This document shows positions 24,828 through 32,503 of a stretch of DNA of 35,060 nucleotides, in pieces. Both the position numbers and the translations under genes were made by a program. Under the pieces are notes generated by a model. The model saw only the letters and a program-made list of their open reading frames with translations. It did no database searches and was not told the DNA's origin. This DNA is from Nonomuraea terrae (GTDB lineage: Bacteria > Actinomycetota > Actinomycetes > Streptosporangiales > Streptosporangiaceae). Each line of letters starts with the position of its first letter. Position 1 is the first letter of the stretch. The stretch covers positions 1 through 35,060 of the forward strand of contig NZ_SMKQ01000079.1 of the NCBI RefSeq assembly GCF_004348995.1, in the 5' to 3' direction.

Positions 24828-25099
24828 TGACCACGCTCACCCTCACCACCACGGCCACCGACGCCGCCAGCCAGGTGCTGCGCAAGATGGCCGACCTCAT
24901 CGGCGGCCCCTACAACGCGTCCCTGGTCGAGGCGCTCCACCTAGCCACCCGCGACCAGGCGCTCGCCGAGCAGGCCGTCAAGCAGCTCGCCACCACCCTC
25001 AACCGGCACCCGCGCGACCTGCCGCTGTGGGACGTCACCCGGCCCCGCGACCTCGTCGCCCACATCCTCCGCCTCGCCGCCCTGGGGGTGAACCGATGA
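24827..25099 (+). CDS. Hypothetical element protein (90 aa)
   Basis: Helical protein: ASQVLRKMADLIGGPYNASLVEAL and DQALAEQAVKQLATTLNR. No recognised motif. ATG overlaps the previous stop (TGATG) and its stop overlaps the next start (ATGA). Confidence 0.68.
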   Translation: MTTLTLTTTATDAASQVLRKMADLIGGPYNASLVEALHLATRDQALAEQAVKQLATTLNRHPRDLPLWDVTRPRDLVAHILRLAALGVNR

Positions 25100-25464
25100 C
25101 CGAGAAGACCTTCATCATCCGGGCCACGCTCGACTTCGAGTACAAGGTCAAGGCGGAGAACGCTGACGAAGCCGCACAGATGATGCACGACGGGGAGAGC
25201 AACATCGGCCCGGGCAGTTGCGTCGGCTACAACATCGAGGCCGTCGTCTCCGCCGACAAGGCCGACTACTTCTGGGACTCCGACCAGGACGAGCGCGCCA
25301 AGTGCCAGTGCGGACACCTACTCAACGACGCGCACACCGGCCGACGCTACTACGACCGCGAGAAGCGGACGAACAAGTGGCCGAACGCGTGCGACGAGCA
25401 CGGGTGCAGCTGCATGAACGGTTCCGAGGCGGTCGCCGAGCAGCCCGCGGCGGTGAGCCAGTGA
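25096..25464 (+). CDS. Hypothetical element protein with Cys/His C-terminus (122 aa)
   Basis: The N-terminal 50 residues form an alternating beta/alpha pattern (FIIRATLDFEYKVKAENADEAAQMM). The C-terminal part has a possible zinc site: KCQCGHLLNDAHTG and CDEHGCSCMNG. Function unknown. Coupled on both sides by 4-base overlaps. Confidence 0.7.
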   Translation: MTEKTFIIRATLDFEYKVKAENADEAAQMMHDGESNIGPGSCVGYNIEAVVSADKADYFWDSDQDERAKCQCGHLLNDAHTGRRYYDREKRTNKWPNACDEHGCSCMNGSEAVAEQPAAVSQ

Positions 25465-25742
25465 ACACCACCGCCACCGCCCTGCAGACCGTGCCCGTCG
25501 CCGGCGACGCCATGCGCGCCGGGCACCGCGGCCACATCATCGCCGTCGACGGCGTCATCGCCACCATCACCAGCATCAACCGGGCCGACAACGGCGAGCA
25601 CGTCGTCAACTGGCAGCAGATCGACTGCAGCCCCCACGACGAGCCCGCCACCGGCACCATCTACGTCCCCGACGGCGCGACCGTCGACTGCATCCGCGTC
25701 GCCGACTGGCTCGCCCGCGAGGACAGCGAGGCCAGCCGATGA
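25461..25742 (+). CDS. Hypothetical element protein (93 aa)
   Basis: Beta-rich small protein (GHRGHIIAVDGVIATITSIN, HVVNWQQIDCSPHDE, DCIRVADWLARED), resembling a small barrel such as an SH3/OB-like fold, but this is only a sequence-pattern impression. GTG start overlaps the previous stop. Confidence 0.66.
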   Translation: MNTTATALQTVPVAGDAMRAGHRGHIIAVDGVIATITSINRADNGEHVVNWQQIDCSPHDEPATGTIYVPDGATVDCIRVADWLAREDSEASR

Positions 25743-25909
25743 GCACCGGCGACATCGTCACCCGCCCCGACTGGAACGGCGGCCGCCCGGTGCGCATCCT
25801 CGACGCTCGCCCCGTCGCGGGCGGGCTCGCGGTCCGCTACCAGGACGTCAACGCCCGCGGCCGCGCCCACCAGGTGATCGTCAAGGACGGCAAGCGGGGT
25901 GGCCGGTGA
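25739..25909 (+). CDS. Short hypothetical protein (56 aa)
   Basis: MSTGDIVTRPDWNGGRPVRI and following residues, ending VIVKDGKRGGR. It is basic and beta-rich (ILDARPVAGGLAVRYQD). ATG overlaps the previous stop (ATGA), and its TGA overlaps the next start. Short but consistent with the operon's coupling pattern and codon use. Confidence 0.6.
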   Translation: MSTGDIVTRPDWNGGRPVRILDARPVAGGLAVRYQDVNARGRAHQVIVKDGKRGGR

Positions 25910-26026
25910 TGGCGAAGAAGCCTCCGTCCCCGTGGCTGCCGCCCGGCACCCCCCTCCACCTGGGTGTGCCGCTGCGGCGCCGTCAACCCGCGCACCACCA
26001 CCAGCTGCCGGAAGGGCTGCTCATGA
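25909..26026 (+). pseudogene. Zinc-ribbon microprotein, frameshifted in a C6 run
   Basis: Starting at ATG 25909 (MAKKPPSPWLPPGT), the frame changes at the six-C run 25949-25954. If that run were five C, it would read on as TWVCRCGAVNPRTTTSCRKG and end CS-stop at 26026: CxC and Cx3C knuckles of a minimal zinc ribbon, 38 residues, with its TGA overlapping the ATG at 26023. As written the frame instead continues into 26280, which an automatic annotation would show as one 123-residue protein. Confidence 0.5.
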
Positions 26027-26280
26027 AGTGGATCGTCCGCCTGGTCGAGCAGCGGATCCCATACGGCCCGTTCGACGACGAGCAGGAAGCCCGCCGGTTC
26101 GCCGACTTCCTCACCACCGAAGTCGACCCGGCCGCCGTCGAGCCGCTGCGCTCGCCCACCACCGAGCTCCTCAACTGGCGCGACGCCACCCAGGAGCGCG
26201 CCGCCCGGCCGAGCGTGCGCGGCGGGCCCGACATCGGCCATGACGCCAACCGCGACTACTTCGAGGAGCAGGGCACGTGA
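26023..26280 (+). CDS. Hypothetical element protein (85 aa)
   Basis: MKWIVRLVEQRIPYGPFDDE, then EARRFADFLTTEVDPAAVEPL and a polar C-terminus. ATG at 26023 has GGAAGG 7 bases upstream, the reason for choosing it over the in-frame ATG at 25909. The beginning (IVRLVEQRIPYGPFDDEQEARRFA) is reminiscent of small proteins that display a strand plus one helix. Function unknown. Stop overlaps the yqaJ start by 4 bases. Confidence 0.6.
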   Translation: MKWIVRLVEQRIPYGPFDDEQEARRFADFLTTEVDPAAVEPLRSPTTELLNWRDATQERAARPSVRGGPDIGHDANRDYFEEQGT

Positions 26281-27236
26281 TCCACGAAGCCCTCCGCACG
26301 CCCACCGGTCGATACGTCGGCCGGTGGACACCAGCGGACCCCGAGTGGCACAAGGCACGCCAGGGCAAGCTCACGGGCTCACGCATCGCCGCCGTGCTGG
26401 GCATCTCCCCGTGGGAGTCGCCCTACTCGCTGTGGTGCGAGATGGCCGGCCTAACACCACAGCCCGAGCAGACCAGCGAGATGGCGCGCGGCCACTACCT
26501 CGAACCGTCCGTCGCGGCATGGTTCGCCGACCAGCACCCCGACTGGGACATCTTCGAGGCGGGCACCTACGTCCACCAGAGCCGGGCGCACCACCTGGCC
26601 AACCCCGACCGGCTCATCCGCTACCACGCCCTCCCGGACAACATGCCGGTCGGCTGGTACGACGTCGAAGTCTCCGCACTCCTGGAGATCAAAACCGACG
26701 CCGACGGCAGCGGATGGGGCGAGCCAGGCACCGACGAAATCCCGCTCTACTACCGCACTCAAGTGCAGTGGTACCTCGACGTGCTCGGCCTGCCGCGCGC
26801 CCACATCGCCGTCCTCGGCGGGCGACTCCAGCGCCGAGTACGTCGTCGACTACGACCCTGCCGACGCCGCCCTGCTCCGGCAAGCGGCCGACGACTTCCT
26901 CGACTCGCTGCTGTGGCGCGAGATGCCCGACCTTGACCCGCACCCGGCCACCTACGCCGCCGTACGGCCTTGCACCCGGACATCGCCGACGACGACATCG
27001 ACCTCGACGACGACACCGCCACCGAATATCTGGCCTCGTTCGCCGAAGCGAAGACGGCGGAAGCCCGCCACACCGCGGCCAAGTCCCGGCTCGCCATCGC
27101 GATGGGCACCGCCCGCCGCGCCCGCTGGCGCGGCAAGACCATCGCCACCCGCCAGACCAAGAACGGCGGCACGCCGTACCTAGTCGCCGGCCGCAACCTG
27201 CCCAACCTCGCCGAGCTGATCGGAGCCACCGCATGA
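26277..27236 (+). pseudogene. YqaJ-type viral recombinase exonuclease, two frameshifts
   Basis: GTG 26277 opens a YqaJ (lambda-exonuclease-like, PD-(D/E)XK) protein: WHKARQGKLTGSRIAAVLGI, SPWESPYSLW, GHYLEPSVAAWF, NPDRLI, and the catalytic VSALLEIKT (Glu-x-Lys) with YRTQVQWYLDVLG. At GGG 26820-26822 one extra base shifts the frame (then DSSAEYVVDYDP), and near 26966 one missing base returns it (LHPDIADDDIDL), to end at 27236 as ARWRGKTIATRQTKN-GGTPYLVAGRNL (two adjacent parts). Repaired length is about 319 residues. With the next gene it forms a RecE/RecT-like pair for single-strand annealing. Inactive as written, since a stop at 26934-26936 intervenes. Confidence 0.82.
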
Positions 27237-28123
27237 CCATCGCCAACCTGCCCGCCGTCCGCGAAGACTCCCTGCCCGAGCGACAGGAGTACGCCAAGGC
27301 GCTCTCCGTGTCCAACCTGCTGCCCAAGCAGTACCAAGGCCAGCCCGGCAACGTCCTGTACGCGGTGGAGTTCGGCAAATCGCTCGGCATCTCCACCATG
27401 GCCGCCATCCTCGGCGTCCACATCATCGACGGCCGCGCCTCCGCCTCCGCCGGCCTCATCTCCGCCCTGGTCCGCGACGCCGGGCACAAGCTGCGCGTCT
27501 GGGTCGAGCGTGACCAAAATGGCCAGGTCGTCAAGGCGATCGCGACGATCCACCGCCGCGACGACCCCGACTTCGAGTTCCGCGCCGAGTGGACCATGCG
27601 ACGCGCCAGCGACGCCGGGCTCACCAGCAAGCAGGTGTGGAAGAACTACCCGGAGGCGATGCTCAAGGCCCGCGCCATATCCGAGGTCGCCCGAGAGGCG
27701 TGTGAGGAGGCGCTCCGCGGCGTCGGCTACACGCCGGAGGAGCTCGGCGCGGAGGTCAACGCCGACGGGTCTGTGGTGGTCACCACGGCGGCTGCCCGGC
27801 CCAACGCGCCGGGGCAGACGATCCGCGGCGCGGTAGCTCCCGCCGAGCCTGCCGCCCCCGCCGGGAACGGTCCCGCGCCCGAGGTCGCGCCCACCACGGA
27901 CACCGCAGAGCGCATGATCTCCCCGGCGCAGCTCAAGAAGATGGGCGCGGCCATGCGCGAGGCCGGGCTCACCGACCGCGACGCCGCACTCGCATTCGTC
28001 AACGAGGTCCTGCAGCGGCCCGCTGACCAGCAGGTTACTTCCCGCAACGAACTCACCCTCGACGAAGCATTCGCCGTCATCGAAGCGCTGGAGCCGAGAC
28101 CGCGAAGGCCGAAGACCCCGTAG
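27233..28123 (+). CDS. RecT-like phage recombinase (ssDNA annealing)
   Basis: 296 residues as written. Core motifs of the actinophage RecT-like group: LLPKQYQGQPGNVLYAVEFG, SLGISTMAAILGVHIIDGRA, SASAGLISALVRDAGHKLRV, WTMRRASDAGL, NYPEAMLKARAISEVAREAC and GYTPEELGAEV. The family anneals complementary single strands, here with the YqaJ nuclease just upstream (ATGA overlap). The end is probably frameshifted: dropping or adding one base near 28093 gives an acidic tail (ETAKAEDPVDADLVDDNETAA, here split as ETAKAEDPVD and ADLVDDNETA) ending at 28161, two bases before the next ATG. Confidence 0.75.
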   Translation: MTIANLPAVREDSLPERQEYAKALSVSNLLPKQYQGQPGNVLYAVEFGKSLGISTMAAILGVHIIDGRASASAGLISALVRDAGHKLRVWVERDQNGQVVKAIATIHRRDDPDFEFRAEWTMRRASDAGLTSKQVWKNYPEAMLKARAISEVAREACEEALRGVGYTPEELGAEVNADGSVVVTTAAARPNAPGQTIRGAVAPAEPAAPAGNGPAPEVAPTTDTAERMISPAQLKKMGAAMREAGLTDRDAALAFVNEVLQRPADQQVTSRNELTLDEAFAVIEALEPRPRRPKTP

Positions 28124-28162
28124 ACGCCGACCTGGTCGACGACAACGAGACGGCGGCCTGAC

Positions 28163-28477
28163 ATGACCATCCACGAACCCGACATCGCGCCCGCGCCGAC
28201 CGGCGACCCGACCATCATCGACACCCTCCGCAACATGTACGCCGCCGCCATGACGGAGGCCGACCGGCTGGCCAGCATCGGCGGCCACGAACGGGAGATC
28301 GCCCAACAGCACCTGATCCGCGCGGCCGAAGCCGACGCCGCCGCGATGTCCGCGCGAGCGTACGCCGAACGCTGGCGCCGCCACCTGGAGTACGAGCTCG
28401 CCGGGCCAGCCGACACGACCGGCCAGATCGAGCCTCCGGCCGCAGGCCCCGAGCCGCACGAGCCGGCGACGTCGTGA
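28163..28477 (+). CDS. Hypothetical element protein (104 aa)
   Basis: Mainly one long helix (IIDTLRNMYAAAMTEADRLA, AQQHLIRAAEADAAAMSARA) with Pro-rich ends; may form a coiled coil. No known family. Its stop overlaps the next GTG. Confidence 0.66.
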   Translation: MTIHEPDIAPAPTGDPTIIDTLRNMYAAAMTEADRLASIGGHEREIAQQHLIRAAEADAAAMSARAYAERWRRHLEYELAGPADTTGQIEPPAAGPEPHEPATS

Positions 28478-28689
28478 TCGCGCTCGCCGTCGGCGCGCTG
28501 CTGCTGGCCGTCATGGGCGGCCAATACCTGTGGCTCCGCCCGGCGGCGAGAGCCCACATCCGCCGCGCCCTCTACCTGCCGCTGAGGCGGCGGGCACGCA
28601 CCGCCCGCCGCTCCCTGGCCGCCCTGGTTCGGGCGGCCCTCCTTCGGCCCTACAGGGGCCACCACACGCCACGAAGGACACAGCCGTGA
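28474..28689 (+). CDS. Small single-pass membrane protein (71 aa)
   Basis: N-terminal hydrophobic helix (IALAVGALLLAVMGGQYLWL) followed by a very basic tail with many arginines. GTG at 28474 overlaps the previous stop; its own stop overlaps the next GTG. Function unknown. Confidence 0.6.
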   Translation: MIALAVGALLLAVMGGQYLWLRPAARAHIRRALYLPLRRRARTARRSLAALVRAALLRPYRGHHTPRRTQP

Positions 28690-28925
28690 CCGGCCTCGTC
28701 TGGTGCCTCCTCACCACCGCCGCAGCCCTCGCGGCGGTGGCCGCCGCCAAACTCATCCGGCCCCACCTCGCCGCATGCCGGGCTGAGCGGGACCGGGCCG
28801 CCCGCGCCCACCTCGCACGACTCCGCGCCGAAGGCGAACTCGCTCTCGACCCGGAAGCCGCGTTCCTGCGAACGCTCGCCGGCCACCCCGAACTCCACGA
28901 CCTGACCTCGAAGGACCGCACCTGA
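28686..28925 (+). CDS. Small single-pass membrane protein (79 aa)
   Basis: N-terminal helix (GLVWCLLTTAAALAAVAAAK) then a charged helical tail (RAERDRAARAHLARLRAEGE). Similar layout to its neighbour upstream. GTG at 28686 overlaps the previous stop (GTGA); stop overlaps the next ATG (TGATG). Confidence 0.6.
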   Translation: MTGLVWCLLTTAAALAAVAAAKLIRPHLAACRAERDRAARAHLARLRAEGELALDPEAAFLRTLAGHPELHDLTSKDRT

Positions 28926-29206
28926 TGCATGACATCAGCAACGCCTCCGCCCAGGCCGCGGCGCAGCTCAACCATGATCTCCCACCGGAGGTCAGCGAGG
29001 TCGAGCCTCGCCCGGTCCTGCCGGACATCCTCGCCGCCGCCCGCCGCTGCGAGCCCTGGCTGATCGCACTCATCGTCGCCCTGCAACTCGCCGTGCTGGT
29101 CGCCGCCATCGCCTGGTTCACCAGCAGGCCAGGGCCGACCACGGACATGCCCGTCCCGACTCCACGCCCGCAGCCCGCACCGACCGCCCCGCAGGAGACC
29201 CGATGA
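28925..29206 (+). CDS. Single-pass membrane protein (93 aa)
   Basis: Polar N-terminus of about 45 residues, one hydrophobic helix (WLIALIVALQLAVLVAAIAW), then a Pro-rich tail (PGPTTDMPVPTPRPQPAPT). Topology resembles a small type II or holin-like protein but nothing identifies a role. Third membrane protein in a row in this operon. Confidence 0.64.
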   Translation: MHDISNASAQAAAQLNHDLPPEVSEVEPRPVLPDILAAARRCEPWLIALIVALQLAVLVAAIAWFTSRPGPTTDMPVPTPRPQPAPTAPQETR

Positions 29207-29592
29207 GCCGCAACAAAGACAAGGGCTCCGCCGCCGAACGAGCCATCGTCGACTACCTCCGCCGCGTCGGCTTCATCCACGCCGAACGCCGCCTCGCCGG
29301 AGCCACCAAGGACCGCGGCGACATCGCCGGCATCCCCGGCGTCGTCATCGAGGTCAAGAACCAGGCCACGCTCAAGCTCGCCGAGTGGCTGGAAGAAGCC
29401 CACCTCGAACGCCACAACGACAACGCGCAGATCGCCGCCGTCTGGCACAAGCGCCGCATGAAGGGCTCGCCCGCCGAGTGGTACGTGACCATGGACGGCA
29501 CCACGTTCGCATACCTGCTGCTGCACTTCGCCGGACTCGATGGGCTGCTCCTAGCCGAGGCCCGCGACCGCGACGAGGCGGTGGCCCGGTGA
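29203..29592 (+). CDS. Archaeal-Hjc-like PD-(D/E)XK nuclease
   Basis: 129 residues with the resolvase-type nuclease core: KGSAAERAIVDYLRRVGF (catalytic Glu), a basic ERRLAG segment, RGDIAGIPGVVIEVKNQ (Asp ... Glu-x-Lys), then a helix EWLEEAHLER and the strand AAVWHKRRMKGS. This is the pattern of phage Holliday-junction resolvase/RusA-substitute nucleases of the Hjc type. It fits the recombination genes upstream. A restriction-like role is the less likely alternative. Confidence 0.78.
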   Translation: MSRNKDKGSAAERAIVDYLRRVGFIHAERRLAGATKDRGDIAGIPGVVIEVKNQATLKLAEWLEEAHLERHNDNAQIAAVWHKRRMKGSPAEWYVTMDGTTFAYLLLHFAGLDGLLLAEARDRDEAVAR

Positions 29593-29879
29593 CCGCACCC
29601 AAGCACACCACCGAAGTCCTCTGCGCCGACTGCGGCCAGCTCAGCTCGCACGGCGGCCGCCACCTCTGCTTCACCTGCTACGCCCGCAACGACTACTACG
29701 GAACCCTCGACCAGTACCCGCCCCTCCGCACCTGGCTCTCCACCGCAGCCCGCGTCGAGGACTACGCCGAACTCCGCCGCCAGCAATACATGTCCCTCCG
29801 CGACGCCGCCGCCCGGCTCGGCGTCAGCGAGCGCACCGCATGGCGGTACGAGGCCAAGCTCAGGGCGGTGTCCGCATGA
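29589..29879 (+). CDS. Zinc-finger plus HTH protein (96 aa)
   Basis: N-terminal zinc knuckle CADCGQLSSHGGRHLCFTC (Cx2C...Cx2C) at about residues 10-28, and C-terminal helix-turn-helix SLRDAAARLGVSERTAWRYE (phage-like sigma-4/HTH pattern). A DNA-binding regulator is likely. GTG at 29589 overlaps the previous stop; its stop overlaps the methyltransferase ATG. Confidence 0.72.
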   Translation: MTAPKHTTEVLCADCGQLSSHGGRHLCFTCYARNDYYGTLDQYPPLRTWLSTAARVEDYAELRRQQYMSLRDAAARLGVSERTAWRYEAKLRAVSA

Positions 29880-31831
29880 GCCGCCGAACCAAGCAGCCGC
29901 ACCGCGTGGCGACACACCGCCCCGCTGTCCGCCCCCGCCGGTGGCGCCACGACGACCTCATCGCCGTTGACCTCTTTAGCGGCTTCGGCGGGCTCACACA
30001 GGGCATCGAACTCGCGGGCTTCACCACGATCATGGCGGCGAACCACAACGCCTACAAAGTCGAAGTCCACGAAGCCAACCACCCGCACGCCGAGCACTGG
30101 ATCGCGGACCTGGTCGACCCGGAATCGTCCGACTACCATTCCGCCCGCGACCTCCCCCCGGCCGACCTCCTCGTCGCCGGCGTCAGCTGCGTCAACCACT
30201 CCCAGGCCAACACCCAGAAGGCATACGAGCAGCACCTCTCGCTCTTCGACCTCGACGACCCCGAGTTCGAGGAGCGCGTCACCCGATCAGAGCGTGACCG
30301 CGCCACGGCGAACTGCGTCCTGCACTACGCCGCCCAGCACCACCCCCGCATGATCCTCGTCGAGTGCACCACCGAACTCACCTCATGGGGCCCCGCACTG
30401 CCGAATCGCCCAAAGGTGGGAGACGGCACGACCTACCGGTGGTGGCTCAAGCAGTTCGACCTGCTGAATTACCGGCACCGGGTTCTGTACCTGAACTCGA
30501 TGTTCTTCGGCGTCCCGCAGTCCCGCGACCGGCTCTACATCGTCTTCTGGGACAAGAACCTGCCCACCCCCGACCTCGACCACCGACCCGAGTCCTGGTG
30601 CCCCGGCTGCGGCACCATCGTGCAAGCGCGCTGGACCTGGAAAACCGGCATCCCGCCCACCGGCAGCGTCCGCTACGGCAAGCAGTACGAGTACCGATGC
30701 CCCAGCTGCAGGCGGGTCGTGATCCCTCCGTACGCGCCATCGCTAAACGCGCTCGACCTGTCCAACCTGGGCAGCAGGATCGGCGACAAGCCACTCCGCG
30801 AGTTCAAGGACAAGAACACCGGCGAGATCATCATGAGCCCGCTCGCGCCAGCCACCATGGCCAGGGCCGAGCGGTGCAGGCAGCGGTTCACCGACTTCCC
30901 CGCCGTGCTCATGCCAGCCAAGTCCCAGCGCGGGTCCGAGCGCCACCCGTGGCAACCCCTCGTGACGCAGACGAGCCAACAGGAGACCGCGATCCTGTCG
31001 ACCGGCGCGCTCATCGCCGCCGCAGGTAACACCTACGAACGGCCCGGCTCCGACTGCCGCACCCGCACCCTCGGCGAGCCGCTGCCGTCGCAGACCTCGA
31101 CCAACACACAGGCGCTCCTCACACCCCCGGCCGCCCTGGTGACCGGGCAGGTGATGGTCGCGCACAGGCACAACGGCGACGGCAAGCACATCACCCAGCC
31201 GATGGACACGGTCACGAGCACGCACGAGAAGGCAGTCCTGCTCGCGGTCAACAACTTCCAGGGCGCCCCTCGCGGCGCCGACGAGGCGCTCCCCACACAG
31301 GGCGGCTCGGAGACCCTGTCGCTGCTCTCGACCGGCGTCCTCCCGTTCCGGAAGCACACCACCCCGGCAGCGCACGCCGAAGCCATGCCGACCGTCACGT
31401 CCGACCAGATCCCGGGCGTGCTCACCGCGGCCGGGACCATCAAGAACAACGGCTCGATCGACGAGGCGAAGTACCGCGCCCACGGCCTCGACGACCCGCT
31501 CGGCACCGTCGTCGGGTCCGCGGTCACTCAGGGCATGCTCTTCTCCGGCTGGCACGAGCAGGACAGCCCCGACCCGATCGGCGCCAGATGGCGTGAAGTC
31601 CTCGCGGACCTGAAGCTCGAAGACTGCTACTTCCGCATGATGGCCTCGCACGAGGTCGGCGCCGGCTGTGGCTTCGACGTCGACTTCGCCGACCGCAAGG
31701 GCACCTTCATCGTCTGGGGCTCCGCACGCGAACAGGTCGACGGCTTCGGCAACGCCGTCAGTCCGCCGGTCGGCAAATGGATCAGCCTCCGACTCCGTGC
31801 CATCCTCCACGCCGAAGGGTGCCGCGCATGA
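29876..31831 (+). CDS. Divergent DNA cytosine C5-methyltransferase
   Basis: 651 residues. Motif I VDLFSGFGGLTQGIELAGF (about 31-49); motif IV is GVSCVNHSQAN with Cys105, serine replacing the usual proline; motif VI is VECTTEL with Glu163, where ENV is usual; motif VIII PQSRDRLYIVFW (Gln215); motif X FGNAVSPPVGKWI (about 624-636). A zinc ribbon C242-x2-C245 and C275-x2-C278 follows motif VIII. The target-recognition region has about six degenerate repeats (PLVTQTS, PLPSQTS, PMDTVTS, ALPTQGG, AMPTVTS, PLGTVVG). The catalytic Cys and Glu are kept, so activity is plausible. It likely protects or marks element DNA; no partner restriction enzyme is seen. Product base not proven. Confidence 0.85.
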   Translation: MSRRTKQPHRVATHRPAVRPRRWRHDDLIAVDLFSGFGGLTQGIELAGFTTIMAANHNAYKVEVHEANHPHAEHWIADLVDPESSDYHSARDLPPADLLVAGVSCVNHSQANTQKAYEQHLSLFDLDDPEFEERVTRSERDRATANCVLHYAAQHHPRMILVECTTELTSWGPALPNRPKVGDGTTYRWWLKQFDLLNYRHRVLYLNSMFFGVPQSRDRLYIVFWDKNLPTPDLDHRPESWCPGCGTIVQARWTWKTGIPPTGSVRYGKQYEYRCPSCRRVVIPPYAPSLNALDLSNLGSRIGDKPLREFKDKNTGEIIMSPLAPATMARAERCRQRFTDFPAVLMPAKSQRGSERHPWQPLVTQTSQQETAILSTGALIAAAGNTYERPGSDCRTRTLGEPLPSQTSTNTQALLTPPAALVTGQVMVAHRHNGDGKHITQPMDTVTSTHEKAVLLAVNNFQGAPRGADEALPTQGGSETLSLLSTGVLPFRKHTTPAAHAEAMPTVTSDQIPGVLTAAGTIKNNGSIDEAKYRAHGLDDPLGTVVGSAVTQGMLFSGWHEQDSPDPIGARWREVLADLKLEDCYFRMMASHEVGAGCGFDVDFADRKGTFIVWGSAREQVDGFGNAVSPPVGKWISLRLRAILHAEGCRA

Positions 31832-32091
31832 GCCAGCCCAACTGGGAGCCCAACGCCGCCTGCCACGCCTACCCGGCAGAGGTCTTCTTCCCGATCGCGT
31901 ACCACCCCCACCGCCGCGACGTGCAAGCAGCCAAACGCATCTGCGCCGCCTGCCCCGTACAGGCGGAATGCCTCGCCTGGGCGCTCGCCAACCCGTACCG
32001 CTCCTCCGACGGCATCTGGGGCGGCACCACCCCACCCGAACGCGCCAGCACCCGCCGCGCCCGCACCGCAGAAAGGACCGCAGCAGCATGA
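31828..32091 (+). CDS. WhiB-family iron-sulfur transcription factor
   Basis: 87 residues. Four-cysteine cluster ligands: ACHAYP, CAACPVQAEC (Cx2C...Cx5C), followed by the GIWGGTTPPER turn (G[I/V]WGG) and a basic tail RASTRRARTAER for DNA contact. Phage WhiB proteins such as that of TM4 act on host WhiB regulation or superinfection. ATG overlaps the methyltransferase stop. Confidence 0.92.
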   Translation: MSQPNWEPNAACHAYPAEVFFPIAYHPHRRDVQAAKRICAACPVQAECLAWALANPYRSSDGIWGGTTPPERASTRRARTAERTAAA

Positions 32092-32503
32092 ACGCCACCA
32101 CCACGCGGGCCGTCGACTGGATCCGCCCTGGTATCCCGCCGGAGCGATCGGCCACACCCGGCCGGACTGCCCGAAACTCCTCGCCGTCCAGCCCGCCCCG
32201 GTCCAGGGCGCCGGCTGGCTCAACCCCCAACGCGGCACCGTCTGCATGCCCTGCCTCAAGGCCGACGGCTACCCCCTCTGGGACGCCCACTGCCACACCT
32301 GCGACTGGTCACTCGCCGAAGAGAAGGCCGACGACGACGCCTCGATCTTCACCACCCGCGAAGAGGCCTCCGCATGGAGGGCTAACCACCGCTGCGAGTC
32401 CTACGTCACCCTCACCGACCCCAACCCGCCCGTAGCCCAGGCCGCCGCCCAGCTCGACCTGTTCCCGCTCACCGACCTGACCGCCGAGAGGACCGCAGCA
32501 TGA
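32088..32503 (+). pseudogene. Zinc-binding hypothetical protein, frameshifted
   Basis: ATG 32088 starts MNATTTRAVDWIRP; at the CCC run 32126-32128 the frame breaks. With one more C it reads WYPAGAIGHTRPDCPKLLAV, then GTVCMPCLKADGYPLWDAHC, HTCDWSLAEE and a C-terminal part ending LTAERTAA at 32503. Cysteine pairs (DCPK, CMPC, HCHTC) suggest a zinc-binding protein of about 138 residues. The stop overlaps the dnaN start by 4 bases and a GAAAGGA ribosome site precedes the ATG. A shorter gene from the internal ATG 32246 is the automatic alternative. Confidence 0.6.

Noticed and set aside
26759..28459. Minus-strand open frame of about 566 codons within the element
   Set aside because: Opposite the YqaJ and RecT-like genes; no motif or start context.
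30743..32296. Minus-strand open frame of about 517 codons
   Set aside because: Antisense to the methyltransferase and WhiB genes, Gly/Arg/Val-rich shadow.
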